A stretch of 7,098 nucleotides of DNA from Actinomycetes bacterium. GTDB taxonomy: Bacteria; Actinomycetota; Acidimicrobiia; Spongiisociales; UBA5794. The notes beneath the pieces are model-generated. The model had not been told where the DNA came from and made no database searches. It saw only the letters and a list, made by a program, of their open reading frames with translations. This document shows positions 1 to 6,952 of the stretch, one piece after another. The position numbers and the translations under genes were made by a program. Within the stretch, counting starts at the first letter, position 1. Each line of letters begins with the position of its first letter. Location: assembly GCA_023336855.1 (NCBI GenBank), contig JAMBLK010000151.1:1-7098 (forward strand). Reading direction: 5' to 3'.

Positions 1-1890
1 ATCGAGAAGGGTGTGCGTGCACTGGTCGTGATCTCTGCCGGGTTCTCCGAAGTTGGGGGAGCGGGAACCGAACTCGAAGCCGAACTACTCGATCTTGTCC
101 GATCCGTTGGAATCCGCATGGTCGGACCGAACTGCATGGGGCTTCTGAACACCGATCCGGCGATCAGCCTCGATGGGCAGTTCGGGCCGATTCGTCCGCC
201 GAGGGGCAACGTTGCACTCTCCTCCCAGTCGGGTGCGCTCGGCCTGGCGATCCTCGACTACACGGCGCGTCACAACATCGGCATCTCAACTTTCGTTTCG
301 GTCGGAAACCTCGCAGACGTCTCCGGTGACGACCTCCTTCTCTACTGGGAGGATGATCCGTCGACCGACGTGATCCTCCTGTACATGGAGTCCTTTGGAA
401 ATCCGAGGAGATTTGCCCGATTCGCCAGGCGGATCGCACGGAAGAAGCCGATCGTTGCCGTCAAGTCCGGTCGAACCGCATCCGGTGCTCGTGCCGCGAG
501 CAGTCACACAGGGTCGCTGGCGAGCCTCGATGTTGCCGTTGATGCGCTCTTCCATCAGACCGGCGTGATCCGTGTCGACACACTCGAGGAACTGTTCGAC
601 GTCACGAGCCTCCTGTCGAACGAACCGGTCCCGAAGGGGCGGCGCGTCGGCATCGTTACCAACGCCGGCGGTCCGGCGATCCTCGCTGTGGATGGTCTCG
701 AATCCCGTGGCCTGGAAGTACCGGTCCTCTCAGACGACCTGCAGCAGCGGTTGCGCGGCTTCCTCTCACCTGAGGCTGCTGTCCGAAATCCCGTCGACAT
801 GATCGCTGCAGCCGGGGCTGCCGAGTACCGAAACGTGCTCGAAGCGATGCTCGAGGCCGACGAACTCGATGCGGTCATCGCCATCTACATCCCGGCATCG
901 CCGGTCGGCGTCGCTGAGATTCAGAGCACCATCCGTGATGTTGGAGAGGCACATGAGGATGACAAGACGTTCCTCGCCGTGTTCATGCAGTCCGGCAAGG
1001 TGTCGGACGATGCTCCGCAAGTGCGATCGAGCGTGCCCGAGTTTGCGTTCCCCGAACGCGCTGCAAGAGCGCTCTACGACGCGGTCCGGTACGGCGAATG
1101 GCTCGCCCAACCCGAGGGTGAAATCCCGGAGTTCACAGACCTCGACCCGGAACGCGCCCGAACTGCACTCGACGTGGCCCTGGCCAACATGGATGATGAA
1201 GGGGATTGGCTCGACCCCGACACGGTCGACACCGTGCTCGAATCCTACGGACTCCGGGTGCCCGCCTCTTCGGTGGTGGGAACCGAGGACGAGGCGGTCG
1301 AACGTGCTGCCGCGATCGGGGGACCCGTGGTCCTCAAGGTCATCTCGCCGTCGGCGCTCCATAAGTCTGACGTCGGAGGCGTCGTCCTCGATGTCGAGGG
1401 AGACGAAGCCGTGCGAGTCGCATATCAACAGGTCGTGGCGGCCGTGCCCGATCCGGAGGGTGTTCTCCTCCAGGAATTCGTCTCCGGTGGTCACGAGATT
1501 CTGATCGGGATGGTCGAAGATCCCAACTTCGGTCCGCTGGTCGTGTTCGGTCTCGGCGGTGTCTTCGTCGAACTCATCGGAGACGTTGCATTCCGCATCC
1601 ACCCGCTCACCGACCTCGATGTCGATGAGATGATCGCTTCCGTGAAGTCGGCGCGGCTACTCGAGGGGTACCGGGGCGGAGAAGCCGGCGACATTGATGC
1701 CGTCAAGGAAGCCCTTCTTCGCGTCTCGGCCTTGATCGAGGACATTCCCGAGATGGTTGAGATGGACATGAACCCCGTCAAGGTGGGAACACCCGGTGAA
1801 GGCGTACGGGTGGTTGACGCCCGGATCAAGGTGAAGCCGACCGATGGCGTGTTCTATCCGAGCCGGGCTGACTTCCCGACAGCCCTATAG
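1..1890 (+). CDS. Acyl-CoA synthetase, NDP-forming (acetate--CoA ligase ADP-forming type), 5' partial
   Basis: The frame is open from the first base, so the gene begins outside the window; 629 residues are visible. By comparison with family members of about 700 residues, I infer that roughly 80-100 N-terminal residues are missing. Family members interconvert an acyl-CoA plus ADP and phosphate with the free acid, CoA and ATP in the cytoplasm. In order one sees the end of the CoA-binding Rossmann domain (GPNCMGLLNT, bases 121-150), the succinyl-CoA-ligase-like domain (SSQSGALG near 220-245), and the loop SSHTGSLA, whose His at 505-507 matches the phosphorylated histidine of the family. VTNAGGPA (655-680) and RNPVDMIA (784-807) follow. 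An ATP-grasp domain runs from about 1205 to the end, with VVLKVISPSALHKSDVGGV and a late EMDMNPV. This is the fused alpha-beta arrangement, and no GNAT acetyltransferase domain follows. The substrate acid cannot be read from the sequence. Confidence 0.93.
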   Translation: MEKGVRALVVISAGFSEVGGAGTELEAELLDLVRSVGIRMVGPNCMGLLNTDPAISLDGQFGPIRPPRGNVALSSQSGALGLAILDYTARHNIGISTFVSVGNLADVSGDDLLLYWEDDPSTDVILLYMESFGNPRRFARFARRIARKKPIVAVKSGRTASGARAASSHTGSLASLDVAVDALFHQTGVIRVDTLEELFDVTSLLSNEPVPKGRRVGIVTNAGGPAILAVDGLESRGLEVPVLSDDLQQRLRGFLSPEAAVRNPVDMIAAAGAAEYRNVLEAMLEADELDAVIAIYIPASPVGVAEIQSTIRDVGEAHEDDKTFLAVFMQSGKVSDDAPQVRSSVPEFAFPERAARALYDAVRYGEWLAQPEGEIPEFTDLDPERARTALDVALANMDDEGDWLDPDTVDTVLESYGLRVPASSVVGTEDEAVERAAAIGGPVVLKVISPSALHKSDVGGVVLDVEGDEAVRVAYQQVVAAVPDPEGVLLQEFVSGGHEILIGMVEDPNFGPLVVFGLGGVFVELIGDVAFRIHPLTDLDVDEMIASVKSARLLEGYRGGEAGDIDAVKEALLRVSALIEDIPEMVEMDMNPVKVGTPGEGVRVVDARIKVKPTDGVFYPSRADFPTAL

Positions 1891-1895
1891 CGGAC

Positions 1896-1930
1896 CTGCC
1901 GGGCATTCGGACGGTGCGATTGCCCGGCAG
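1896..1930 (+). terminator. Perfect inverted repeat after the acyl-CoA synthetase gene, probable terminator hairpin
   Basis: CTGCCGGGCA (1896-1905) and TGCCCGGCAG (1921-1930) are perfect reverse complements separated by 15 bases. The hairpin starts six bases after the stop codon at 1888-1890. It is followed only by ATTTCC, not a T-run, so it would be a weak or U-tract-poor terminator, which is common in high-GC bacteria. Alternatively it could be an operator for the CBS gene downstream, since it lies 54 bases before that gene's start. Confidence 0.55.
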
Positions 1931-1966
1931 ATTTCCAACCGAACTGCCACAATGACGCCGAACGAC

Positions 1967-1976
1967 GAGGAGAGGG
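1967..1976 (+). promoter_or_regulatory. Strong ribosome binding site for the CBS-BON gene
   Basis: GAGGAGAGGG lies seven bases before the GTG at 1984. It fixes that GTG as the start. The ATG at 1952 is upstream of this site and out of frame with the protein. Confidence 0.8.
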
Positions 1977-1983
1977 AAACAGA

Positions 1984-2592
1984 GTGCAGGTCGTAGACCT
2001 CATGACCACCGATGTGATCACGGTCTCGAGCGAGACCGGGATCCGCGATGCGGCTCGCCTCATGTTCAGGAACCGCGTCAGCGGACTCCCCGTTACGACT
2101 CCCGATGGAACGCTCGCCGGAATCATCACGGAGGCCGATTTCCTCCGTCTCGAGGTTGACCGCCAAGAGGGTGTGACGGAACTCGGCGAAACAGTCGGAG
2201 ACGTCATGTCACCCGGCGTAGTCACGACCGGTCCGGACACCGAGATCTATGAAGCCGCCAAGATGATGACGTTCCAGGACATCAAGCGACTTCCCGTCGT
2301 CGACGACGACTCACGATTGCTCGGCATCATCTCGCGCGCCGACATCGTCTCTGTGTTCACCCGGCCCGACGATGTGATCGAGGATGAGATCCGCGAGGAC
2401 CTGATCCGAAGGGTCCTGTTCATCGATCCAGATCAACTCGACGTGTCCGTGGCCAACGGTGTGGTCACCTTCGTCGGGGAGGTCGGGACCAGGAACGAGG
2501 TTCGGCTGCTCTCCGAACTTGCGTCACGTCTCGACGGCGTGCTCCGCGTCGAGAGCAAACTTGCCTGGCGCTATGACGACGGGGCCGAGTGA
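1984..2592 (+). CDS. CBS domain pair protein with C-terminal BON domain
   Basis: A 202-residue soluble protein starting at GTG 1984, placed by a strong GAGGAGAGGG site. Residues 1-60 form a first CBS motif (MTTDVITVSSETGIRDAA, then SGLPVTTPDGTLAGIITEAD). Residues 70-128 form a second (VMSPGVVTTGPDTEIYEAA, then IKRLPVVDDDSRLLGIISRAD). Residues 131-198 look like a BON domain (LIRRVLFIDPDQLDVSVANG, VVTFVGEVGTRNEV). Paired CBS domains usually bind adenine nucleotides and act as energy sensors; BON domains are usually linked to membrane or envelope binding. There is no signal peptide or membrane segment. CBS-CBS-BON proteins are a known architecture of unclear role. The gene follows the ADP-forming synthetase after 93 bases containing a hairpin, so it is probably transcribed separately. 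A functional link to adenylate levels is inference. Confidence 0.88.
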   Translation: MQVVDLMTTDVITVSSETGIRDAARLMFRNRVSGLPVTTPDGTLAGIITEADFLRLEVDRQEGVTELGETVGDVMSPGVVTTGPDTEIYEAAKMMTFQDIKRLPVVDDDSRLLGIISRADIVSVFTRPDDVIEDEIREDLIRRVLFIDPDQLDVSVANGVVTFVGEVGTRNEVRLLSELASRLDGVLRVESKLAWRYDDGAE

Positions 2593-2654
2593 TCGGCTCC
2601 GCGCCGCTCCGCTGTCTATCCGCTTCGTCGCCCGATACATCGTCTGTTGACCGG

Positions 2655-2672
2655 TAGCATCACGTCTCGATG
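2655..2672 (+). promoter_or_regulatory. Possible -10 element for leaderless menF transcription
   Basis: TAGCAT (2655-2660) fits the TAnnnT form of a -10 box and sits nine bases before the menF ATG at 2670. Transcription would then start at or next to the ATG. No Shine-Dalgarno sequence is visible before this ATG, and an in-frame TAG at 2655-2657 rules out an upstream start, which agrees with a leaderless mRNA. No convincing -35 box is seen at normal spacing, so this is only a candidate. Confidence 0.3.
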
Positions 2673-3983
2673 ATCCCAGACCGAAACCTCGATCTGAAGG
2701 CCGCCCTCACCACCGGAGCCAACGGTGTGCGGTTCGCTGTGATCTCCCTTGACGTCGAACCGTTGTCATTCGTCCGATCCGCATCTGATCGCTTCGAGGG
2801 GACCTTCTACTTCTCATCACCGGAAGGATCAGCAGCCGGGGGAGTGGGAATAGCAGCGAAAGCCTCGTCGACCGGCCCCCAGAGGTTCGAACATCTCAGA
2901 TCCGCCGTCGATGCGTGGTCACTCCCTGAACCGTTCCGAGCGTTCGCCGGGTTCTCGTTCTCTTCCGATGGACCCACATCTGAATCGTGGGCATCGTTCG
3001 GAGCGGCCGACGCGGTGCTCCCGATTGCGACGCTGCTGAGCCGGGGCGGTGACCGGCAGCTCCTCCTCGCGCTTCCTCCGGGAGCCGACGCCGATGCAAT
3101 AGTCGAGAGGCTTCGCTCGCTGGAGACGCCACCGGATCCGGTGTATCCGAACCTGGGAGATCACACGCTGGAGTCCTATCCCCCCGTTTCCGAGTGGACG
3201 CACGCCGTCGCGGAGGCCATCGCGGCGATCGAAGAGGAGGCGATCCGTAAGGTCGTGTTGGCCCGTTCGGTGATCGTTCGATCCGATACTGCTCCAGATG
3301 GACTCAACGTCCTCAGCCATCTCGAGCGCTCATATCGGCAGTGTTTTGGCTTCGGGTGGCGGGTCAACGGAGCGACGTTCGTCGGGGCCAGCCCGGAACT
3401 GCTCGTCCGCTCCTCTGGAGGAGTCGTTACTTCGAATCCACTCGCGGGCACGGCGCCCCGTGGTGAGGGAGAGGCAGAGGACCGATTGCTCGCAGAGGCA
3501 CTGATGCGGTCGGAGAAGGATCGGATCGAGCACCGCTATGTCGTCGACGACGTGGCAGATCGGTTGGGACCGTACTCCAATGATCTAGCCGTGCCTGTCG
3601 AACCGTCGCTGAAGCGCATGGCCTCTGTACAACATCTCTCGACCCGAATCACAGGGACCACGCGAACAGGCGTTCACGTACTCGATCTCGTCGATGCCCT
3701 TCACCCGACCCCGGCGGTTGGTGGTACACCGAGAGATCCGGCGCTGGCGTTCATCGCGAAGGCTGAGCCGTTCGACCGCGGATGGTACACGGGAGGTGTC
3801 GGCTGGATCGACGGGGCCGGCGAGGGTGAGTTCGCGATAGGACTCCGTTGTGGTCTGCTCGAAGGGACGAACGCCCACGTCTTCGCCGGTGCGGGCATCG
3901 TCGCGGATTCGGACCCCGACGCGGAGCTACTCGAGACCCGTCTGAAGTTCCGCCCGATGCTGGAGCTGTTGGCAGCAACGTGA
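2670..3983 (+). CDS. menF: Isochorismate synthase MenF
   Basis: A 437-residue chorismate-binding enzyme that converts chorismate to isochorismate, the first committed step of menaquinone synthesis. The N-terminal 160 residues are variable, as in the family. The C-terminal catalytic domain carries RKVVLARS with the general-base Lys194, FVGASPELLV with the likely acid Glu243, SNPLAGTAPRG (residues 255-265), the SEKDRIEH segment (281-288) with a metal-ligand Glu, HPTPAVGG (345-352), and AGAGIVADSDPDAELLET (407-424). Length and motifs fit MenF/EntC rather than anthranilate or aminodeoxychorismate synthase. MenF is preferred over siderophore EntC because menD and menA lie immediately downstream on the opposite strand and no siderophore genes are present. 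The ATG at 2670 is the first start after an in-frame stop at 2655. The upstream gap of 77 bases shows no clear terminator. The 3' end converges on menD with 34 bases between stop codons. Confidence 0.93.
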   Translation: MIPDRNLDLKAALTTGANGVRFAVISLDVEPLSFVRSASDRFEGTFYFSSPEGSAAGGVGIAAKASSTGPQRFEHLRSAVDAWSLPEPFRAFAGFSFSSDGPTSESWASFGAADAVLPIATLLSRGGDRQLLLALPPGADADAIVERLRSLETPPDPVYPNLGDHTLESYPPVSEWTHAVAEAIAAIEEEAIRKVVLARSVIVRSDTAPDGLNVLSHLERSYRQCFGFGWRVNGATFVGASPELLVRSSGGVVTSNPLAGTAPRGEGEAEDRLLAEALMRSEKDRIEHRYVVDDVADRLGPYSNDLAVPVEPSLKRMASVQHLSTRITGTTRTGVHVLDLVDALHPTPAVGGTPRDPALAFIAKAEPFDRGWYTGGVGWIDGAGEGEFAIGLRCGLLEGTNAHVFAGAGIVADSDPDAELLETRLKFRPMLELLAAT

Positions 3984-3998
3984 GGCGGCTTCGCCGCC
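3984..3998. terminator. Short GC hairpin at the menF stop, between convergent genes
   Basis: GGCGGC (3984-3989) and GCCGCC (3993-3998) pair perfectly around a TTC loop directly after the menF TGA. There is no T-run on either side. Its place between convergent menF and menD suggests a transcription end point, possibly acting in both directions. Confidence 0.5.
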
Positions 3999-4000
3999 GG

Positions 4001-4038
4001 TACTCGGTACTCGGTACTCAGTACTCGGTACTCAGTAC
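4001..4038. repeat. Heptanucleotide tandem array TACTCRG, five units, overlapping the menD 3' end
   Basis: Five head-to-tail 7-base units start at 4001, 4008, 4015, 4022 and 4029 (TACTCGG, TACTCGG, TACTCAG, TACTCGG, TACTCAG), followed by a final TAC. All units run in one orientation. The menD stop codon (complement of 4018-4020) and its last six codons lie in or at the edge of the array. A related array with the same unit lies at 6600-6631. Confidence 0.95.
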
Positions 4039-5715
4039 GGCCGCCACGGCCGCTCTGAGTCGGTCGTGGACCTCTCTGTTCACGACGCGGTCCGTTTCGA
4101 TCTCCAGCAGGATCGGTCCCTCGGCGGCAGTGATCGACGAGCGCAGGTCCGGCTCATCTGTGATCTCGCGGGCGGGTATCCCGAATGCGTTAGCGACGGT
4201 GGTCAGCGACTGGCCGTGCGGAGTGCCGAAGAGCATCTCGAATCGTTCGGGGTCGAGTTGGTCAGCCTGGGGGAGGAAGTGAAAGATGCCTCCACCGTCG
4301 TTGTTGACGGCGACGATTGAGACGGGGAGTTGGAAACGGGCGATGACCCCGAGTGCCGTGGCATCGTGGAGGACTGAGAGATCGCCGGCGAGCACCACAA
4401 CGCGCCGACCATCGGACGCCGCGGCACCGGCTGCGGCAGAGAGAAGGCCGTCGATGCCGTTCGCTCCACGATTCGACAAGATCGCCACATCGCCGCGAGC
4501 CGACCCCGAGAACGAGTCGAGATCTCTGATCGGCATTGAAGAAGCCACGTAGATGGTCGATCCGGGGGGCGCCGATTCCAACACAGTCGCGGCGACCGCC
4601 GGTTCATTCGGGAAGGCTTCGGCTTCAAGGGCTCGCCTCACAGCGAGGCCGGCTGCGTGATCAGCCACCTGCCATGAGGGGAGCCACGATGCCGGTGTCC
4701 GTGACACACGCCCGGAGAGATCGGCGAACGTCACCGCCGGGTCGGCCCGGTACGCCGTGGTTGCGGTGCCGAGCGGTTCACGCCACCCGGCGTCATCGAT
4801 CGTGATCTGCTCGACACGTGTCGTCTGGAGCCAGGACCAGATCGGACGAGACGTTGGGATCTGTCCCACGCGGATGATGATCTCCGGCTCGTGATCGTGG
4901 AAGAAGCCGGATGATGCAAGAAGGTCGCCGTGCACGACGGTCGACGCGGATGGGAACCGGCATTGGATGTCTGCAACGATGGGAATCGCCGCCTCCCCGG
5001 CGAGCATGGCTGCCGCTGCGGCGAAACCGGGGCGTTGGTGTCCTCCAGCGACGATCAGTGAGCGGCGGCCGGAGAGGCGCTCGGCGAGTTCGACGAGATC
5101 CTCCGGGGGCAGCTGTACGTCACCGCGATGGTGCCGCAGTGTCGTCGGTGTTGCAGCGGTCGTTGGCGTGGCGAGCGGTTCTCGGAATGGGAAGTTCAAG
5201 TGGACGGGACCGTGGGGGGAATCGAGTGCGGCCGACCATGCACGCAGAGCGAGCGACGGTGCTCCGGCTGCGAGAGCTTCGACGGGGACACCGACGTCGT
5301 GGAACATGCGGACGGCGGAGCCGTAGAGATTGATCTGATCGATCGTCTGGGGCGCAGCCGTACCGCGAAGTTCGGGGGGTCGGTCCGCGGTTAGGACCAG
5401 GAGCGGTACCCGTGCGTGACTCGCCTCCACGACTGCGGGGAAGTAGTTCGTCGTGGCCGTACCCGACGTGCACACGAGTGCGGCCGGAACTCCGCTCTGT
5501 TTGGAGATACCGAGAGCGAAGAACCCTGCCGATCGCTCGTCGAGCAGCACGTGGCTGGTGATTCGTGTCTCCGCAGCGAATGCCAGAGCGAGCGGTGTGC
5601 TCCGGGATCCGGGAGAGATGACGGCATGCCGAAGGCCGAGATCGGCGAGCGCTCCAGCGAGACGGGATGTGAGGGATTCTGCGGGGTCCACAACGGCGAG
5701 GTTACCGCCGATCAC
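4018..5715 (-). CDS. menD: 2-succinyl-5-enolpyruvyl-6-hydroxy-3-cyclohexene-1-carboxylate synthase MenD
   Basis: A 565-residue thiamine-diphosphate enzyme that joins isochorismate and 2-oxoglutarate (with decarboxylation) to give SEPHCHC, the step after MenF. Visible motifs are ISPGSRSTPLALA (33-45), LDERSAGFFALG with the family's catalytic Glu at 60, CTSGTATTNYFPAVVEASH (82-100), TADRPPELRG (109-118) with QTIDQ (123-127), SNRGANGIDG (414-423), and the cofactor and metal segment GDLSVLHD (444-451) through NNDGGGIF (471-478). Length is normal for the family. I start it at the GTG complementary to 5713-5715, which shares bases with the menA stop (GTGA) and implies translational coupling; a second GTG at 5689-5691 would give a protein eight residues shorter. 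The same frame stays open upstream inside menA, but that part is Arg/His/Cys-rich shadow. The last residues, LSTEY, and the stop codon come from the heptanucleotide array at 4001-4038. Confidence 0.95.
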   Translation of the reverse strand: MIGGNLAVVDPAESLTSRLAGALADLGLRHAVISPGSRSTPLALAFAAETRITSHVLLDERSAGFFALGISKQSGVPAALVCTSGTATTNYFPAVVEASHARVPLLVLTADRPPELRGTAAPQTIDQINLYGSAVRMFHDVGVPVEALAAGAPSLALRAWSAALDSPHGPVHLNFPFREPLATPTTAATPTTLRHHRGDVQLPPEDLVELAERLSGRRSLIVAGGHQRPGFAAAAAMLAGEAAIPIVADIQCRFPSASTVVHGDLLASSGFFHDHEPEIIIRVGQIPTSRPIWSWLQTTRVEQITIDDAGWREPLGTATTAYRADPAVTFADLSGRVSRTPASWLPSWQVADHAAGLAVRRALEAEAFPNEPAVAATVLESAPPGSTIYVASSMPIRDLDSFSGSARGDVAILSNRGANGIDGLLSAAAGAAASDGRRVVVLAGDLSVLHDATALGVIARFQLPVSIVAVNNDGGGIFHFLPQADQLDPERFEMLFGTPHGQSLTTVANAFGIPAREITDEPDLRSSITAAEGPILLEIETDRVVNREVHDRLRAAVAAVLSTEY

Positions 5716-6584
5716 GCAATCAGGACACCGACTGCGAGAAGAGTGGCGAAGACGAGCTGAAGTCGTGCCGTGGTCTTGAGGACGCCGATGAGTGGTGGCC
5801 CGGCGGTCTCCGTGAAGATCGTCCGGATCGGCGAGATCGTCAGAGGAAGCGCCAGGAGCGTGAACAGTGACCAGGCCGGGAGGGTGCTGAGCACAACGGC
5901 TGCTGCGACGACGGCGAACGAGCCGAGAACCATGACGGCGTAGAGCCATCGGGCGGGGTTCCGTCCGAGGAGCACCGCAAGCGTGCGTTTCCCGGCTGCA
6001 CGGTCCGTGTCGGTGTCGCGCACGTTGTTCGCAACGAGGATTGCCGCCGCGAGCAGACCGATGGCGATCCCACCGACCCAGGCATCTGCCGGCGCTGTTC
6101 GGTCGTAGACATAGCGTGTGCCGACGGTGGCGACGAGACCGAAGAAGATGAAGACGAACAGTTCGCCGAGTCCGTAGTAGCCGTACGGGATCGGACCGTT
6201 CGTGTAGCCGAGGGCTGCGATGATCGAGACGATGCCGATGGCGAGGATCACCCAACCGGCGAGCCAGATCAGGTATACCCCTGCGATGACTGCAAGTCCG
6301 AACGCCACCATGATCCCGCGTTTCATCTGTCCCGCGCTCAACAACCCGGTTGCCACTGCGCGAGTGGGCCCGATCCGGGCTTCGGTGTCGGCACCCTTTT
6401 CGGCATCGGCGAGGTCGTTTGCGAAGTTCACACCGACCTGGATCGCAAGCGCGGCGAACAGGATCACGATCAACGCGTCCCACCTGAACACTCCCGCTGC
6501 CGCCGCAAGCGCACTCCCCACGACGACAGGAGCCGCCGCAGCAGGCAACGTTGCCGGCCGAGAAGCAAGAAGCCAAGCGTTCAT
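5712..6584 (-). CDS. menA: 1,4-dihydroxy-2-naphthoate polyprenyltransferase MenA
   Basis: A 290-residue UbiA-family integral membrane enzyme that transfers a polyprenyl chain from its diphosphate to 1,4-dihydroxy-2-naphthoate, giving demethylmenaquinone. The first Asp-rich motif is NFANDLADAEKGAD (53-66) and the second is NNVRDTDTDRAAGKRTLA (186-203); these are the usual Mg-diphosphate binding sites. YTNGPIPYGYYGLGELFVFI (127-146) is typical of MenA rather than UbiA. Hydrophobic segments, roughly eight or nine, alternate through the length. The ATG at 6582-6584 is the first start after an in-frame TGA at 6618-6620, and no strong ribosome binding site precedes it. It is the first gene of the menA-menD pair, and its TGA overlaps the menD GTG. 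A 38-bp palindrome ends 12 bases before the start codon. Confidence 0.94.
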   Translation of the reverse strand: MNAWLLASRPATLPAAAAPVVVGSALAAAAGVFRWDALIVILFAALAIQVGVNFANDLADAEKGADTEARIGPTRAVATGLLSAGQMKRGIMVAFGLAVIAGVYLIWLAGWVILAIGIVSIIAALGYTNGPIPYGYYGLGELFVFIFFGLVATVGTRYVYDRTAPADAWVGGIAIGLLAAAILVANNVRDTDTDRAAGKRTLAVLLGRNPARWLYAVMVLGSFAVVAAAVVLSTLPAWSLFTLLALPLTISPIRTIFTETAGPPLIGVLKTTARLQLVFATLLAVGVLIA

Positions 6585-6596
6585 TGGGAGCTTCGC

Positions 6597-6634
6597 GCCG
6601 TACTGAGTACTGAGTACTCAGTACTCAGTACGGC
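6597..6634. repeat. Perfect 38-bp palindrome built of heptanucleotide units, upstream of menA
   Basis: Two TACTGAG units (6601, 6608) are followed by two TACTCAG units (6615, 6622) and TAC. The block 6600-6631 is self-complementary, and the flanks GCC/GGC extend the perfect palindrome to 6597-6634, with its centre at 6615/6616 in GAGTACTC. It lies just upstream of menA, so it could form a hairpin in the menA leader or act as a protein binding site. It also contains the in-frame TGA that bounds the menA start. Confidence 0.95.
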
Positions 6635-6664
6635 AGGCGCCATCCATCGGTGACCGGATCTCTT

Positions 6665-6694
6665 CCTCCCCCTCAGCCTGAATCCACGGTTTGT
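6665..6694 (+). repeat. Intergenic repeat copy A, left inverted arm
   Basis: A C-rich start (CCTCCCCCTCAG) is followed by CCTGAATCCACGG and TTTGT. Bases 6665-6689 match the reverse complement of 6953-6977 at 24 of 25 positions. The downstream AATCCACGGTTTGT is identical in copy C. The CCAC and GTGG around GGTTT (6684-6696) can form a small hairpin. Confidence 0.9.
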
Positions 6695-6792
6695 GGTCGC
6701 GGGTATCAGTGGGATCTCATGGTGGGGCCGGGATTCGAGGTGTTTCCGATGTTCACGATCCGGGTGAAGGTGCGAGACGGGCTTTCTGACAC

Positions 6793-6829
6793 TCTCCCCC
6801 ACGCAGTGGGGGAGATGGCCGGTAGGCCA
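6793..6829. repeat. REP-like double hairpin
   Basis: TCTCCCCCAC (6793-6802) and GTGGGGGAGA (6806-6815) pair perfectly around a GCA loop. They are directly followed by TGGCC and GGCCA (6816-6829) around GGTA. An AGGGGGC at 6831-6837 can also pair with the GCCCCCCT at 6867-6874. Two adjacent hairpins with C- and G-runs resemble repetitive extragenic palindromes; I base this on general form, not on a database match. Confidence 0.8.
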
Positions 6830-6952
6830 GAGGGGGCTGTTGGATGCCGTCGTCCTGGGGAAGATTGCCCCCCTGCGTCGTCGCTGCGCTCCTCCGCGTC
6901 CCCCCGTCCTTCGGCCGAGGGGACATGGGTGAGGCGCCGATCTCTCCAGAGT

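Noticed and set aside
869..1504. A 211-residue plus-strand frame overlapping the acyl-CoA synthetase gene
   Set aside because: It is a frame-shifted shadow rich in Ser and Arg; the synthetase frame carries the ATP-grasp motifs through the same bases.
766..1602. Long antisense frame (278 residues) within the acyl-CoA synthetase gene
   Set aside because: It is the mirror of a clear, motif-complete enzyme in GC-rich DNA and is rich in Asp, Glu, His and Arg without family motifs.
1920..1953. TTGCCC and CACAAT as a promoter for the CBS gene
   Set aside because: The spacing of 22 bases is too long and both boxes are weak, so I do not call a promoter there.
2647..2660. TTGACC as a -35 box for menF
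   Set aside because: It lies only two bases before the TAGCAT box, far too close for a normal -35/-10 pair.
4001..4038. A CRISPR-like array
   Set aside because: The units are only seven bases and directly adjacent with no spacers, so it is a simple tandem repeat.
4018..6576. An 852-residue open frame on the minus strand that could be read as a MenD fusion protein
   Set aside because: Its first 287 residues lie within menA in another frame and are Arg/His/Cys-rich without any domain pattern, while menA itself is a convincing enzyme. MenD proper begins near 5715.
6720..6745. A possible tRNA T-arm (GGGATTCGAGG)
   Set aside because: The bases around it do not form the required five-base stem, and no acceptor or anticodon arm is found nearby.
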